Source: Bernardetia sp.
GTDB taxonomy: Bacteria; Bacteroidota; Bacteroidia; Cytophagales; Bernardetiaceae
Length of the DNA: 59,515 bases
Assembly: GCF_020630935.1 (NCBI RefSeq)
Contig: NZ_JAHDIG010000022.1
Location: 1 to 59,515 of the forward strand
Reading direction: 5' to 3'
Below, piece by piece: positions 1 to 8,267 of this stretch. The position numbers and the translations under genes are program-made. The notes under the pieces are model-generated. The model was not told where the DNA came from. It ran no database searches and saw only the letters and a list, made by a program, of their open reading frames with translations. How positions within the stretch are numbered: position 1 is the first letter of the stretch; the number at the start of each line of letters is the position of its first letter.

Positions 1-15
1 GGTATAGGAAACCTA

Positions 16-205
16 GAACTTGTTTAAGAATGGTTTTCTAGCGCAAGATTCCATCTTGTGCTTACCGTTTCGTCAGCATATGCTGACAAAAAAGTGCGTC
101 CAAGCAGAATGCTTGAACGAGAAATAATAAATAAAATTTACTCTACACTTCATTCAAGCTACTTTTTTCCATTGGCTTCGCCGACTTTCAGGTCTTAAAC
201 AACTT
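16..205. mobile_element. MITE-like element, copy 1, inserted in a TPR gene
   Basis: The ends are imperfect inverted repeats. Reading inward, the left end is GAACTTGTTTAAGAA and the right end is AAGTTGTTTAAGAC. The element is flanked by CCTA at 12-15 and CCTA at 206-209, which looks like a 4-bp target duplication. The interior has three hairpins in a row: GCGCAAGAT/ATCTTGTGC near 41-59, the palindrome GTCAGCATATGCTGAC near 72-87, and CAAGCA/TGCTTG near 100-114. There is no transposase gene, so any movement would be in trans. About 35 bp of the right end match the copy at 40335-40459. The element family is not one I can name. Confidence 0.65.
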
Positions 206-1185
206 CCTAAATTGGCTGCTGTCATTGCATACGTAGGATGATTTTTTCCAAGCGTATTTTGATAGATTTGGAGAGCTTGCAGATAGAGTTTTTCAGCCTT
301 TTCATTTTTTGATTGTATGGAATAAAAATTTCCTAAATTATTGAGGTCGTCTGCATAGATAGGATTTTTCTTACCAAAGATTTTCTTATCGATTTGCATA
401 GCTCTTTTATAGTAAGGTTCTGCCTTTTCATACTTTCTCATATCCGTATAAAGGTTTCCTAAGTTATTACAAATAGAAGCATAACCTTCATCTTGCTGTC
501 CAAACTCATTTTCATAAATACGCATAGCTTCAAAATATAATGTTTCAGCCTTTTCTAGCTCATCTATTTCTGAGTATAAGTTAGCTAAGTCTTCACAAGC
601 CTCTCCATACCAATCGTGATTTTTACCTACACTGTTTTCTTGAATTGATTTTATCTCAACATAAATAGGTTCTGCTTTATCATACAAACTTTGTTCGTAG
701 TACACATTGGCTAAACCTCTCAAAATGACTGCATAAAAGTTATCATTTTGTTTGTTTAGAGCTTCATAGATACTCTTTGCTTGTGCATAAAGAGATTCTG
801 CTTTTGCATATTCGCCACTTTCCAAGTAGAAATAAGCCAGATAATAACAAGCACGAGCATGTTTTTTAGAGTTTTCTCCAGTGACTTTTTTGTAGGTTTC
901 TTTTGCTTCTATAAGCAGAGGCTTGGCTTCTTCCAAGCGAAAATCATCTACATAAATGTATGCTAAATGTATTTGAACTTGTGCATAAAGTGTGTCTGTT
1001 TTCCCAAACTTGTTTTCAATCTTAGAAAGTGAAGCCTTAAAATGTTTTTCAGCTTTTTTATACTCTTCTTCATCTAAAAAATATAATCCTATGCTGTCTA
1101 ACTCTTGATAGGTTAGTTTTTCTAAATTTTGAGCATACGAAACAGAAAAAAAGAACAGGAGTAAAGTAGTTAGTAAGAATTTCAT
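154..1185 (-). CDS. Secreted TPR-repeat protein, 3' end interrupted by element
   Basis: This is a secreted or periplasmic tetratricopeptide-repeat protein, probably a protein-interaction scaffold. Residues 1-18 form a signal peptide ending in SYAQ. From about residue 40 onward there are kinesin-light-chain-type repeats of roughly 42 residues, each carrying NLGNLY-like and KAExxY motifs. The last repeat breaks after AANLG. The remaining residues (SCLRPESRRSQWKKVA) do not resemble a TPR and are translated from the inverted-repeat element at 16-205. If the element and one CCTA copy are removed, the frame reads AANLGFLY and runs off the window at base 1, so the gene was longer. The encoded 343-residue product is probably a truncated protein. 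The partner and pathway are unknown. Confidence 0.8.
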   Translation of the reverse strand: MKFLLTTLLLFFFSVSYAQNLEKLTYQELDSIGLYFLDEEEYKKAEKHFKASLSKIENKFGKTDTLYAQVQIHLAYIYVDDFRLEEAKPLLIEAKETYKKVTGENSKKHARACYYLAYFYLESGEYAKAESLYAQAKSIYEALNKQNDNFYAVILRGLANVYYEQSLYDKAEPIYVEIKSIQENSVGKNHDWYGEACEDLANLYSEIDELEKAETLYFEAMRIYENEFGQQDEGYASICNNLGNLYTDMRKYEKAEPYYKRAMQIDKKIFGKKNPIYADDLNNLGNFYSIQSKNEKAEKLYLQALQIYQNTLGKNHPTYAMTAANLGSCLRPESRRSQWKKVA

Positions 1186-1408
1186 AATTGCTAAATTTTA
1201 TCAGATTAAACCTCAATGACAAAAGATAAGCAATTTTAATTAAAGATATTTTTAATGAGTGTACGACAAATTTCTCTGTTTGCAAAACATTCAATATTTT
1301 GTTGTGTTGCAACTTGTATTTTTATAAAGAAATATCAGCTACATTATATCTAAAAGCTAATAAAAACATAGACAAAGTTGCAGCGCAACGAAATGTAAAA
1401 GCTGTTTT

Positions 1409-2479
1409 TTATTCTACAATTTTCTCTACATAATTGGAGTTCATCAGCGAGAGCGCCCCCATATATTTTAGTTTGAAAGCTACTACATCACCAATTTTAT
1501 AATTTTGGGGATTAGTTTTTAAATCTATCACAAGCATATCCGAACTTGCTCCTACCAATTCTATTGTCTCGTCTTTTGGAATCAAAAACTCTGGACGGAT
1601 ATCTAGTAAGCCTACATCTATAATACAACGGAAAGATGATTTTCCATAATCTTCTTCTTTAATTTGAAAAACTTCTCCACTAGGGTTTTCTGCCAAAACA
1701 CCAGTTGGAATGAGTGGTTTTTCTGTGATTTCCACGATTTCAGCAAAAAACTCCAATACGTCTGTTTTCATGCCTTCGATATAGCCGTTGGTAAAAATAT
1801 CGTTTCCCCAATAAAGAGCCTCTCCAATTCTGAAATGATTTACACCTTGAGGAAGTTGTTTTCTCAAGAGAAGTGGCATCGTAACTGTTGTTCCTGCCGA
1901 AACCCAAGGAATTTCTCTTCCAAAGGTAAGTTCAATGATTTTTTTATACAGCGAGAGTTGAATAAGTTTGTCTTCTGAAGGCAAGACACCATGCAAGCAG
2001 TTGAGATTTGTTCCTAAGCCAATTACACGAATATTGGGAAGTTTAAAAATTTGGGAATAAAAATCGACAACATCATCTGGCATTACGCCTTCACGAAGGT
2101 CTCCCATTTCTATCATAATAATAATTCCGTGGAGTTTATCTTGTCGTTGAGCTTCTTTGGAAAGCATTTCGATAGTGTCAAATTCAGTATTGAGGCTCAC
2201 ATCTGCATACGAAATTATATCTTTTATACTTCTTTTGGCAGCAGGCTTAATATAAACCGTCTGAATATCTGGCTTTATTTCCTTGAGTTTTTTGAGGTTA
2301 CTAATCCTAGAATCGTGTACTTCCATTACACCCAAATCCACTATCTCTCTTAAATATTTTTCTGTTCCACAGAAAAGTTTTGTTACTACGCCCCACTCTA
2401 TTTTTTCTTTTTTAAATAAATCGTCTAAAAATTTGTAGTTATGTTTTAATTTGTCTCTGTAAAGTTTTACGTAAGCCAT
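1409..2479 (-). CDS. PLP-dependent alanine/ornithine racemase family protein
   Basis: This is a fold-type III PLP enzyme of the alanine racemase N-terminal family, resembling the alanine/ornithine racemase group that interconverts L- and D-amino acids in the cytosol. The PLP-binding lysine is probably Lys34 in the motif VVTKLFCG. Later motifs GLGTNLNCLHG and SAGTTVTMPLL match the phosphate-binding part of the barrel, and the C-terminal beta domain follows. I chose the ATG at 2479 (MAYVKLYRDKL), giving 356 residues; a TTG at 2497 would add six residues that look non-homologous. It stands alone, divergent from the chromate transporter. The substrate cannot be told from sequence. Confidence 0.8.
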   Translation of the reverse strand: MAYVKLYRDKLKHNYKFLDDLFKKEKIEWGVVTKLFCGTEKYLREIVDLGVMEVHDSRISNLKKLKEIKPDIQTVYIKPAAKRSIKDIISYADVSLNTEFDTIEMLSKEAQRQDKLHGIIIMIEMGDLREGVMPDDVVDFYSQIFKLPNIRVIGLGTNLNCLHGVLPSEDKLIQLSLYKKIIELTFGREIPWVSAGTTVTMPLLLRKQLPQGVNHFRIGEALYWGNDIFTNGYIEGMKTDVLEFFAEIVEITEKPLIPTGVLAENPSGEVFQIKEEDYGKSSFRCIIDVGLLDIRPEFLIPKDETIELVGASSDMLVIDLKTNPQNYKIGDVVAFKLKYMGALSLMNSNYVEKIVE

Positions 2480-2676
2480 AATGTAGTTTTTTCTCAATGT
2501 ATGAGCTTAAAAAAAACTCATATTATTTCAATATTAAATACAAGATATGTATCCTTATTTATAAAGATAAGTAAAAAGTTAAACTAAAACGAGAGGCTAA
2601 TGTTTTTTTGAATTCTGCCAAGTCCTTCTCAAATAAGGTTTGGCAGAGTGTGTAAAAGATTATAAACCAAAACATG

Positions 2677-2684
2677 TATTTTTG
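2677..2684 (+). promoter_or_regulatory. Candidate -7 box TATTTTTG upstream of chromate transporter
   Basis: TATTTTTG fits the Bacteroidota -7 consensus TAnnTTTG and lies about 50 bp before the GTG start at 2735. No clear TTTG -33 box is found at the usual distance, so this rests on one box only. Confidence 0.4.
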
Positions 2685-2734
2685 TAATAAGGCTAGATTA
2701 TTTCTTGCTACTATATCTGCAAACGCAATCAGAC

Positions 2735-3991
2735 GTGAAAAAACTACGCTATTATATTTTTTTGAAGGATATTTTACTTCTAGCCCTAACTGCTTTTGGA
2801 GGTCCACAGGCGCATATAGCTATGTTTTTAGATATTCTGGTAGTAAAAAGAGGATATCTGACAGAAGCCGAACTTATCGAACTCAATGCGTTGTGTCAGA
2901 TTTTGCCTGGTCCCACTTCTACACAAACCTTAATGGCTGTGGGTTATAAGCGTGGAGGAACATACCTTGCTTTTTGGACGCTTCTTGTTTGGATTTTGCC
3001 AGCTACGCTACTTATGACTACGGCTGCCATCGGATTAGCTTACATTCAAAAACAACAAATCTCATTAGATTTTACTCGTTTTATTCAGCCTATGGCAATC
3101 GGATTTGTTTCTTTTGCAGCTCTTCGAATTTCTCGTAAAGTAGTCCAGACCAAAACAGCTTTCATAATAATGATGGTAGCAGGGATTGTTTCTTATTTTT
3201 ATCGAACACCTTGGGTTTTTCCTCTAATTTTAATTTTTGGAGGAGTAGTAACTGCTATCAAATTTGATAAAGAAGAAAAAGAAGAGAAGCAAAAGTTTGA
3301 TATTCAGTGGCGCTTCTTGATTTTGTATGGTCTTGTCTTTGTTGGTGTAGCAATTATAGGAAATGCCACAAAAGGAGTTTTGTTGCTTATTTTTGAAAAT
3401 TTTTATAGAAATGGAAGTCTCATTTTTGGAGGAGGACAGGTCTTGATTCCAATACTTTACACCGAGTTTGTAACCTTTAAAAATTTCTTGACTGCTGATG
3501 AGTTTTTGTCTGGATACGCACTTGTGCAAGCTGTTCCTGGTCCTGTGTTTTCTTTTGCAGCCTTTGTAGGTGCGCTCACTATGTATAAACGACTTTCTTG
3601 GTTGCAGACTTCTTTTTTAGCTAGTTCAGGATATTTTGGTAGCTTTTTTAGTGGAGCTTTTGGCAGTGCAATTGGTGGAGTCTTAGGCGGTTTATTAGGT
3701 GGTTTTACAGCTTCAATAGCTGTTTTTCTTCCTGGGATGTTCTTAATTTTCTTCGTTATTCGATTTTGGGAACAACTAAAAAAATATCGTCCCATAAAAG
3801 CATCTTTAGAAGGAATCAATGGCGCAAGTGCAGGTCTTGTGATTGCTGGAGCATTTTTACTCTTAGAACCTATCGAAAAAACGCCTCTCAATATGCTAAT
3901 TATGCTTGTTACCTTCCTAATTCTTCAATTTACGAAAGTTCCTGCACCTCTACTTATTTTACTCGGACTTTTGATAGGCTTTATTTTTTAG
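2735..3991 (+). CDS. chrA: Chromate transporter (CHR family), two-domain form
   Basis: This is an inner-membrane CHR-family transporter, expected to export chromate or a related oxyanion using the proton gradient. It has the long bidomain architecture. The N-terminal half has FGGPQAHIAMF near residue 21 and the LPGPTSTQ motif. The C-terminal half repeats the pattern with FGGGQVLIPILY and VQAVPGPVFSF. About ten to twelve hydrophobic segments are visible. The start is uncertain: GTG at 2735 gives MKKLRYYIFL, typical of the family, while TTG at 2705 would add ten residues. No chrB-type regulator is adjacent, so real chromate transport is inferred from family membership only. Confidence 0.85.
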   Translation: MKKLRYYIFLKDILLLALTAFGGPQAHIAMFLDILVVKRGYLTEAELIELNALCQILPGPTSTQTLMAVGYKRGGTYLAFWTLLVWILPATLLMTTAAIGLAYIQKQQISLDFTRFIQPMAIGFVSFAALRISRKVVQTKTAFIIMMVAGIVSYFYRTPWVFPLILIFGGVVTAIKFDKEEKEEKQKFDIQWRFLILYGLVFVGVAIIGNATKGVLLLIFENFYRNGSLIFGGGQVLIPILYTEFVTFKNFLTADEFLSGYALVQAVPGPVFSFAAFVGALTMYKRLSWLQTSFLASSGYFGSFFSGAFGSAIGGVLGGLLGGFTASIAVFLPGMFLIFFVIRFWEQLKKYRPIKASLEGINGASAGLVIAGAFLLLEPIEKTPLNMLIMLVTFLILQFTKVPAPLLILLGLLIGFIF

Positions 3992-4109
3992 ATTTTTTAA
4001 ACACAACAGTTTGCTTGATTTTGGGTAATTTTGAATTTTATCATTCCTTTGTCAAAGACAAGTCTTTGCCCTACATTTATCATTTATAACTTATCATTCA
4101 TCACTTTCT

Positions 4110-4637
4110 ATGCAACTTCCTCAACCCAAACACGATATAAACCCACTTTCAAAAACAGAAATGTTAGTTCGTTTTCAAGATTGTGACCCTTACGGACATC
4201 TTAACAACGGACGATATATAGATTATTTTTTGGATGGCAGAGATAACCAAGTTACTTACGATTATGGTTGGAGATTGGTAGATTTTATAAATGAAGAAAA
4301 AAAAGGGTGGGTAGTTCAGAAACAAGAGCTAGGTTACTTTCGTCCAGCCATTTATGGAGAGGAAATTGTGATTAGAACAGCAACTGTATTCTTCGATGAT
4401 TCTAATTTGATGATTGAGTGTAGAATGCTAAATAAAGACGAAACACAGCTTAAATCTCTTCTTTGGATGAAACTTGTATTTATAAATCTTGCTAATGGAA
4501 GGAGAACACAACATACTGAAAATATCAAAGAATTTTTTACAAAAGTTAGGCTAAATGAATTTGATGCTACAAAAATAACTTTTGATGAGCGTGCAAAGGA
4601 ATTGATTGCTTTTTATAAAAGTCGCAGAAATAAGTAA
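4110..4637 (+). CDS. Acyl-CoA thioesterase, hotdog fold (4HBT family)
   Basis: This is a cytosolic hotdog-fold protein of the 4-hydroxybenzoyl-CoA thioesterase/YbgC-FadM type, predicted to hydrolyse acyl-CoA thioesters. The motif DPYGHLNN at residues 26-33 holds the likely catalytic aspartate and the helix start seen in this family. The following residues NGRYIDYFLDGRD continue the hot-dog helix. The length of 175 residues is normal for a single domain. A possible -7 box TAATTTTG lies at 4026-4033. The gene is followed 30 bp later by a small secreted protein on the same strand, so the two may be cotranscribed. The acyl substrate is unknown. Confidence 0.8.
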   Translation: MQLPQPKHDINPLSKTEMLVRFQDCDPYGHLNNGRYIDYFLDGRDNQVTYDYGWRLVDFINEEKKGWVVQKQELGYFRPAIYGEEIVIRTATVFFDDSNLMIECRMLNKDETQLKSLLWMKLVFINLANGRRTQHTENIKEFFTKVRLNEFDATKITFDERAKELIAFYKSRRNK

Positions 4638-4667
4638 ATAAAATTATAAATCATAAATTCGAATATC

Positions 4668-5096
4668 ATGAACACTAAGAATTATTTGCCTCTTTTTCTT
4701 TTTTCGTTTTGTTTATTATTCAGTTCATTTTCTACACCTCATCAAATAGATATTTGGGAAGACTTAGAAGTTTTCCACCAAGCGATTGCCCTTACATTTC
4801 ATCCTGCTGAAGATGGCGATTTTAAGCCTATTAGAAATGACTCTGATGAGCTTTTGGAAGCAGCTAAACGTCTTTCAGAAACAAAGCTGCCAGCTTATTT
4901 TGAGAAAAAAGAAAATGCTGCACTCAAAGAAGAGGTATTGAAAAATATCAAGATGCTTCTTGAGCAAAGTGAAGAACTGCATAACTTAGCGCAAAATAAA
5001 AATACCACTGACACTACTCTTTTTACATCCTTAAAAAAGCTACACGATACCTACCATCATATTGAGGTACTAAATAAGAAGTCAAGGCAAAAATAA
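4668..5096 (+). CDS. Hypothetical secreted helical protein
   Basis: I do not recognise this family. The 142-residue product has an N-terminal hydrophobic signal (about residues 8-24, ending near SSFST). The rest is predicted to be helical and charged, with several histidines (DLEVFHQAIALTFHPAEDGDF, SEELHN, KLHDTYHH). The layout suggests a small periplasmic four-helix bundle, somewhat like cytochrome c' proteins, but there is no CxxCH haem motif. It follows the thioesterase by 30 bp and is followed by a hairpin at 5173-5206. Confidence 0.65.
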   Translation: MNTKNYLPLFLFSFCLLFSSFSTPHQIDIWEDLEVFHQAIALTFHPAEDGDFKPIRNDSDELLEAAKRLSETKLPAYFEKKENAALKEEVLKNIKMLLEQSEELHNLAQNKNTTDTTLFTSLKKLHDTYHHIEVLNKKSRQK

Positions 5097-5172
5097 AAAT
5101 GAATAGATTGCTACTCACTTGTAATCTTTTTTCTGTTTTTTATATTTTTAGCTAAATTTATAACCCTATAAA

Positions 5173-5206
5173 GAACCAAAAATACAATGATACGTATTTT
5201 TGGTTC
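5173..5206 (+). terminator. Hairpin, probable terminator after 4668-5096
   Basis: A 13-bp perfect stem GAACCAAAAATAC / GTATTTTTGGTTC encloses a loop of about 8 nt. The downstream sequence is only moderately T-rich, so termination is likely but not certain. Confidence 0.45.
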
Positions 5207-5270
5207 GTATTTTGGAATATGTTTCTTGATTAGACAAGCTAATAACTGTTTTCTAATCCATTTTTTAGTA

Positions 5271-5298
5271 TTTGATTTACTTTTGTTTTATAATTTTG
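5271..5298 (+). promoter_or_regulatory. Candidate promoter TTTG-N16-TAATTTTG for 5341 gene
   Basis: TTTG at 5271-5274 and TAATTTTG at 5291-5298 match the Bacteroidota -33 and -7 boxes with a slightly short spacer. A transcript starting near 5305 would reach the ATG at 5341 with a leader of about 35 nt. Confidence 0.5.
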
Positions 5299-5340
5299 GC
5301 TTTCATTTGATTTTATATATTGCCTTTTAGTACCTGTATT

Positions 5341-6459
5341 ATGAAAAAATATACTCTATTCTTATTATTTTCTGCTTTTGTTTTTCTTGCTTTTACGCAA
5401 ATAGCCTATTCACAAGCAATCTACAACTTTCCAATGCTTGTGCAAGAACAAGTAGAAGTAAAATCTCATCCTTTGCCTTCTGGTTTTGATGAAAAAGGAG
5501 ATACTACTCTTACAGTTTATTCTGGAATGTATGGAGATTTTGCAGTTTATTTTGTCAATGGACCTCAATATCATCATATTCTGAATCCTAACCCAACAGG
5601 GCTTATTATCAATGGTAAAGCATATGATTTTTATTGTGATTCTGAAAGAGGAACAAAGAAAAATATTTCCAACTTTTTAGATATTTATGAATTTGAATAT
5701 TTAGGTAGAAAATACATTTGCTTCTTTAGTTTTAGAGAAGACTGTCTCCATAAAGGCTGTCTCTATCGTTGTTATAACTTATTTGATGTAACAGATAGAA
5801 ATAATGTAACAGCCAACTCATTTGCTAGTGTGTATGGCGAAACATTTACTTTTGGAGACTACAATAGCGATGGCGTAATGGATTTTATTCGTGTGGCATC
5901 ACAGCTTCCTCCAAACATTGAAGAAGACAAAATCCCAACAGAAGATAAGTCGCTTTATGGTTTGGTAACTGTATTTTCATTTGATAAAGATGGCAAAGCA
6001 ACAGATATTAAACACGATGGAAATAGCTACTATTTATTTATCAAAGGAACAGATGAAGAGTTTTCTGGCTTTGAAGTCGTTCAGAATGATTGGTTTATTC
6101 CTCTTAAAGACCAATCGGGTAAAATTGCTCCCATAACACCTTATTTTGCGCCTTATGTTTCCTTTGACCCTAAAGAACCTTTTCTCTATGATGCCAAAGG
6201 CTACCGAGTAGCACAAAATGTTTGGGCAATACAAGTTGCTGAGTTTGATGAGATTGAAGGTGCATTAGATTATTGTGAATATCTAAAAGAAGGAGGATTA
6301 GAAGAAGTTTTTGTATATATCGACCAATATAATAGAGATTTGCATTTTTTGGTATTGGCAGGTAATTATATGGATAAAGGAAAAATACAACAATTACAAA
6401 CCGATTTAAGACAAGCTGGCATAAATGGTAAAGTAATAAACATGAGGACAGAATTTTGA
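5341..6459 (+). CDS. Secreted protein with FG-GAP-like and SPOR-like regions, paralogue 1
   Basis: This is an exported protein of unknown function. A signal peptide spans residues 1-25 (ending AYSQ). The central part contains an FG-GAP/EF-hand-like calcium loop FGDYNSDGVMD at residues 171-181, preceded by conserved cysteines (FYCD, YICFF, DCLHKGCLYRCYN). The last 75 residues (about 292-369, beginning VWAIQVAEF) resemble a SPOR domain, which binds denuded peptidoglycan. The ATG at 5341 gives 372 residues, exactly the length of its neighbour at 6588-7706, which supports this start over the TTG at 5320. The two are tandem duplicates with the same domain order. Confidence 0.75.
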   Translation: MKKYTLFLLFSAFVFLAFTQIAYSQAIYNFPMLVQEQVEVKSHPLPSGFDEKGDTTLTVYSGMYGDFAVYFVNGPQYHHILNPNPTGLIINGKAYDFYCDSERGTKKNISNFLDIYEFEYLGRKYICFFSFREDCLHKGCLYRCYNLFDVTDRNNVTANSFASVYGETFTFGDYNSDGVMDFIRVASQLPPNIEEDKIPTEDKSLYGLVTVFSFDKDGKATDIKHDGNSYYLFIKGTDEEFSGFEVVQNDWFIPLKDQSGKIAPITPYFAPYVSFDPKEPFLYDAKGYRVAQNVWAIQVAEFDEIEGALDYCEYLKEGGLEEVFVYIDQYNRDLHFLVLAGNYMDKGKIQQLQTDLRQAGINGKVINMRTEF

Positions 6460-6587
6460 CAGATTGTTTCTTTTGTTGAAATAACTTTTAGTATATTCTA
6501 GCGTTCTAAATGAAAGAAGAAAATAGAAAAATATCCTCATCCTATATTGTATCTACTTTACATAACAGAAATGAAAAAATGTAGTTT

Positions 6588-7706
6588 ATGAAAAATATAA
6601 AAATACTTATTTTATTTGTCAGTTCATTCTTACTGTTTAGCTCTTTGAGCTTGGCACAAGACTATCAAATAGCACAACTTAGTCAAGAGCTGATAAATAT
6701 CACAACACGTCCAAATCCTTCGCTTCCTAGGGAGAAAAAAGATACAAGTTTTACAGATTATGAAGGCTCAAGTATTCCTATTTCACTGTATGTTTTGAAT
6801 GGAGCACAATATCACCCTATCATTAACCCTGCTCCAACAGGCGTTTACATCAACGGACAACATTTTAGGTTCTATTGTAGTATTGAGCGTTCTTTGGTAC
6901 AGTATCTAAGTATTTTCTTAGACGTTTATGAGTTTGATTTTCTAGGAAGAAAATATTTATGTTTTTATACACTAAGTGAAGAGTGTATGACAAAAGGGTG
7001 TCGTTTCAAATGTTACAATCTTTTTGATATTACAGACCCCAACAAAATAGTTGCTTATGCTTTCAATAGCATATTACCAGGGACAGAATCCTTTGGAGAT
7101 TTTAATTTTGATGGAAAAATGGATGTGATTACAGCATTTCCAAAAGCTCCTGAAAGTTTTGTAGAGTCAGCAGAAGATGATAGAGCTTCTAACGTTTTGA
7201 TAACAGTCTATACACCAACACCTAATGGCGACCTTGCCAGAATGGAAAAAGAGGAAGATGGAAACCCATATTATATTTATGTAAAACCAGTAGATGAAGA
7301 CGTACAGTCTTTTGGAGTTTTGCAGTACGACTGGTTTATGCCTTTCAAGAAAGATAATCAAGTATTAGAAATCAAAACATTTTATCCTCCTTATCAGCCC
7401 TTTGACCCTAAAAATGATTTTATGTACGATTATAAAGGACATAGAATTGATAAAAGAAGATGGGTTATTCACCTAACAGATTTTCCAGAACAAGAAGGAG
7501 CGCAAGAATTTTGTGAAATGCTCATTGAAGAAGGATATAGAGAAGCCTATATAAAAGTCGACCATTATGGACCTGACTTTACCTTCAAAATACTTTATGG
7601 AAATTATTGGAGCAAGAAAAAAGCAGAGCAGATACAACACATGTTAGTTGAAAAAGGAGTGGTGGACAGACACCAACCAGGTAAAGTAATTCCTTTAGAT
7701 AGATAA
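6588..7706 (+). CDS. Secreted protein with FG-GAP-like and SPOR-like regions, paralogue 2
   Basis: This is a paralogue of the preceding gene with the same 372-residue length and order: signal peptide (residues 1-23, ending SLAQ), conserved cysteines (FYCS, YLCFY, EECMTKGCRFKCYNLFD), a calcium-loop-like FGDFNFDGKMD, the shared pattern QYDWFMPFK, and a C-terminal SPOR-like region beginning RWVIHLTDF. The copies have diverged considerably, so the duplication is not recent. The 128-bp gap before it holds no clear promoter, so it may be read from the promoter at 5271. A strong hairpin follows at 7731. The cell-wall location is inferred from the SPOR similarity. Confidence 0.75.
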   Translation: MKNIKILILFVSSFLLFSSLSLAQDYQIAQLSQELINITTRPNPSLPREKKDTSFTDYEGSSIPISLYVLNGAQYHPIINPAPTGVYINGQHFRFYCSIERSLVQYLSIFLDVYEFDFLGRKYLCFYTLSEECMTKGCRFKCYNLFDITDPNKIVAYAFNSILPGTESFGDFNFDGKMDVITAFPKAPESFVESAEDDRASNVLITVYTPTPNGDLARMEKEEDGNPYYIYVKPVDEDVQSFGVLQYDWFMPFKKDNQVLEIKTFYPPYQPFDPKNDFMYDYKGHRIDKRRWVIHLTDFPEQEGAQEFCEMLIEEGYREAYIKVDHYGPDFTFKILYGNYWSKKKAEQIQHMLVEKGVVDRHQPGKVIPLDR

Positions 7707-7730
7707 ATACAAACAACTATAAAGACATAG

Positions 7731-7767
7731 AAAAAGCCATACATTATAAATTATTGTATGGCTTTTT
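7731..7767. terminator. Bidirectional intrinsic terminator
   Basis: A 13-bp perfect stem AAAAAGCCATACA / TGTATGGCTTTTT lies between the convergent genes ending at 7706 and 7806. The A and T runs at either side let it serve both strands. Confidence 0.85.
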
Positions 7768-7805
7768 ATGGTTGTATAAAGTTTTGGAGAAAAAACTAAA
7801 ACATA

Positions 7806-8267
7806 TTATTTTATTGTACTTAGTGCAGCTTCATCAATAGAACTCACATCTTCTTCCTTAGTCATATTGCCGTCTTTATCAAAACGAATAGCTTTTGTTT
7901 CGCTAATAAAGGCTAAAAAAGTAGTACCCTGTGCGTTTTCGATTCTTCTGATATGTCCGTTTTTTCCTGCATGGTTTGAGGCAATATATTCTTCAATTTT
8001 GGAAGGGGCAGTTCCAGGGTTTAGAGAAATAATAGTATCAATCCATTTTCCACTAGCATCAAAACGAGCTGATTTTACTTCGTTTTCCTGTTGAAAGATA
8101 ACGTTATGCTCTCCATTGATTTCGTGATAACTAATTACTTTAGCTCCTGTAAATTTTTGCTCAAATGTTGGCTGTACTGATGAAGGTAGGTCTTGAGCTA
8201 CTGCAAAAGCATTAAGACTGCCAAGAAAAATGAAAACAAATGAGAGGGAAGAAATAAATTTTAACAT
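7806..8267 (-). CDS. PepSY-like (DUF2874-type) periplasmic protein
   Basis: This 153-residue exported protein resembles the BLIP-like/PepSY-like family of Bacteroidota. A signal peptide covers residues 1-24 (ending AVAQ). Two similar halves follow, each with a strand-rich piece of the type ARFDASGKW and AIRFDKDGNM, plus a short helix with SKIEEYIASNHAG, the usual pattern of these tandem repeats. I chose the ATG at 8267 (MLKFISSL) because a start at 8336 would put 23 polar residues ahead of the signal peptide. Family members are thought to modulate enzymes or sensors in the periplasm; no partner is visible here. Confidence 0.7.
   Translation of the reverse strand: MLKFISSLSFVFIFLGSLNAFAVAQDLPSSVQPTFEQKFTGAKVISYHEINGEHNVIFQQENEVKSARFDASGKWIDTIISLNPGTAPSKIEEYIASNHAGKNGHIRRIENAQGTTFLAFISETKAIRFDKDGNMTKEEDVSSIDEAALSTIK

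Noticed and set aside
16-205. Complete insertion sequence or transposon with transposase
   Set aside because: The element is only about 190 bp and has no coding capacity; no transposase gene was found in the window.
2559-2807. 82-residue open frame on the minus strand over the chromate transporter start
   Set aside because: It overlaps the well-supported chrA start on the opposite strand and lacks any domain.
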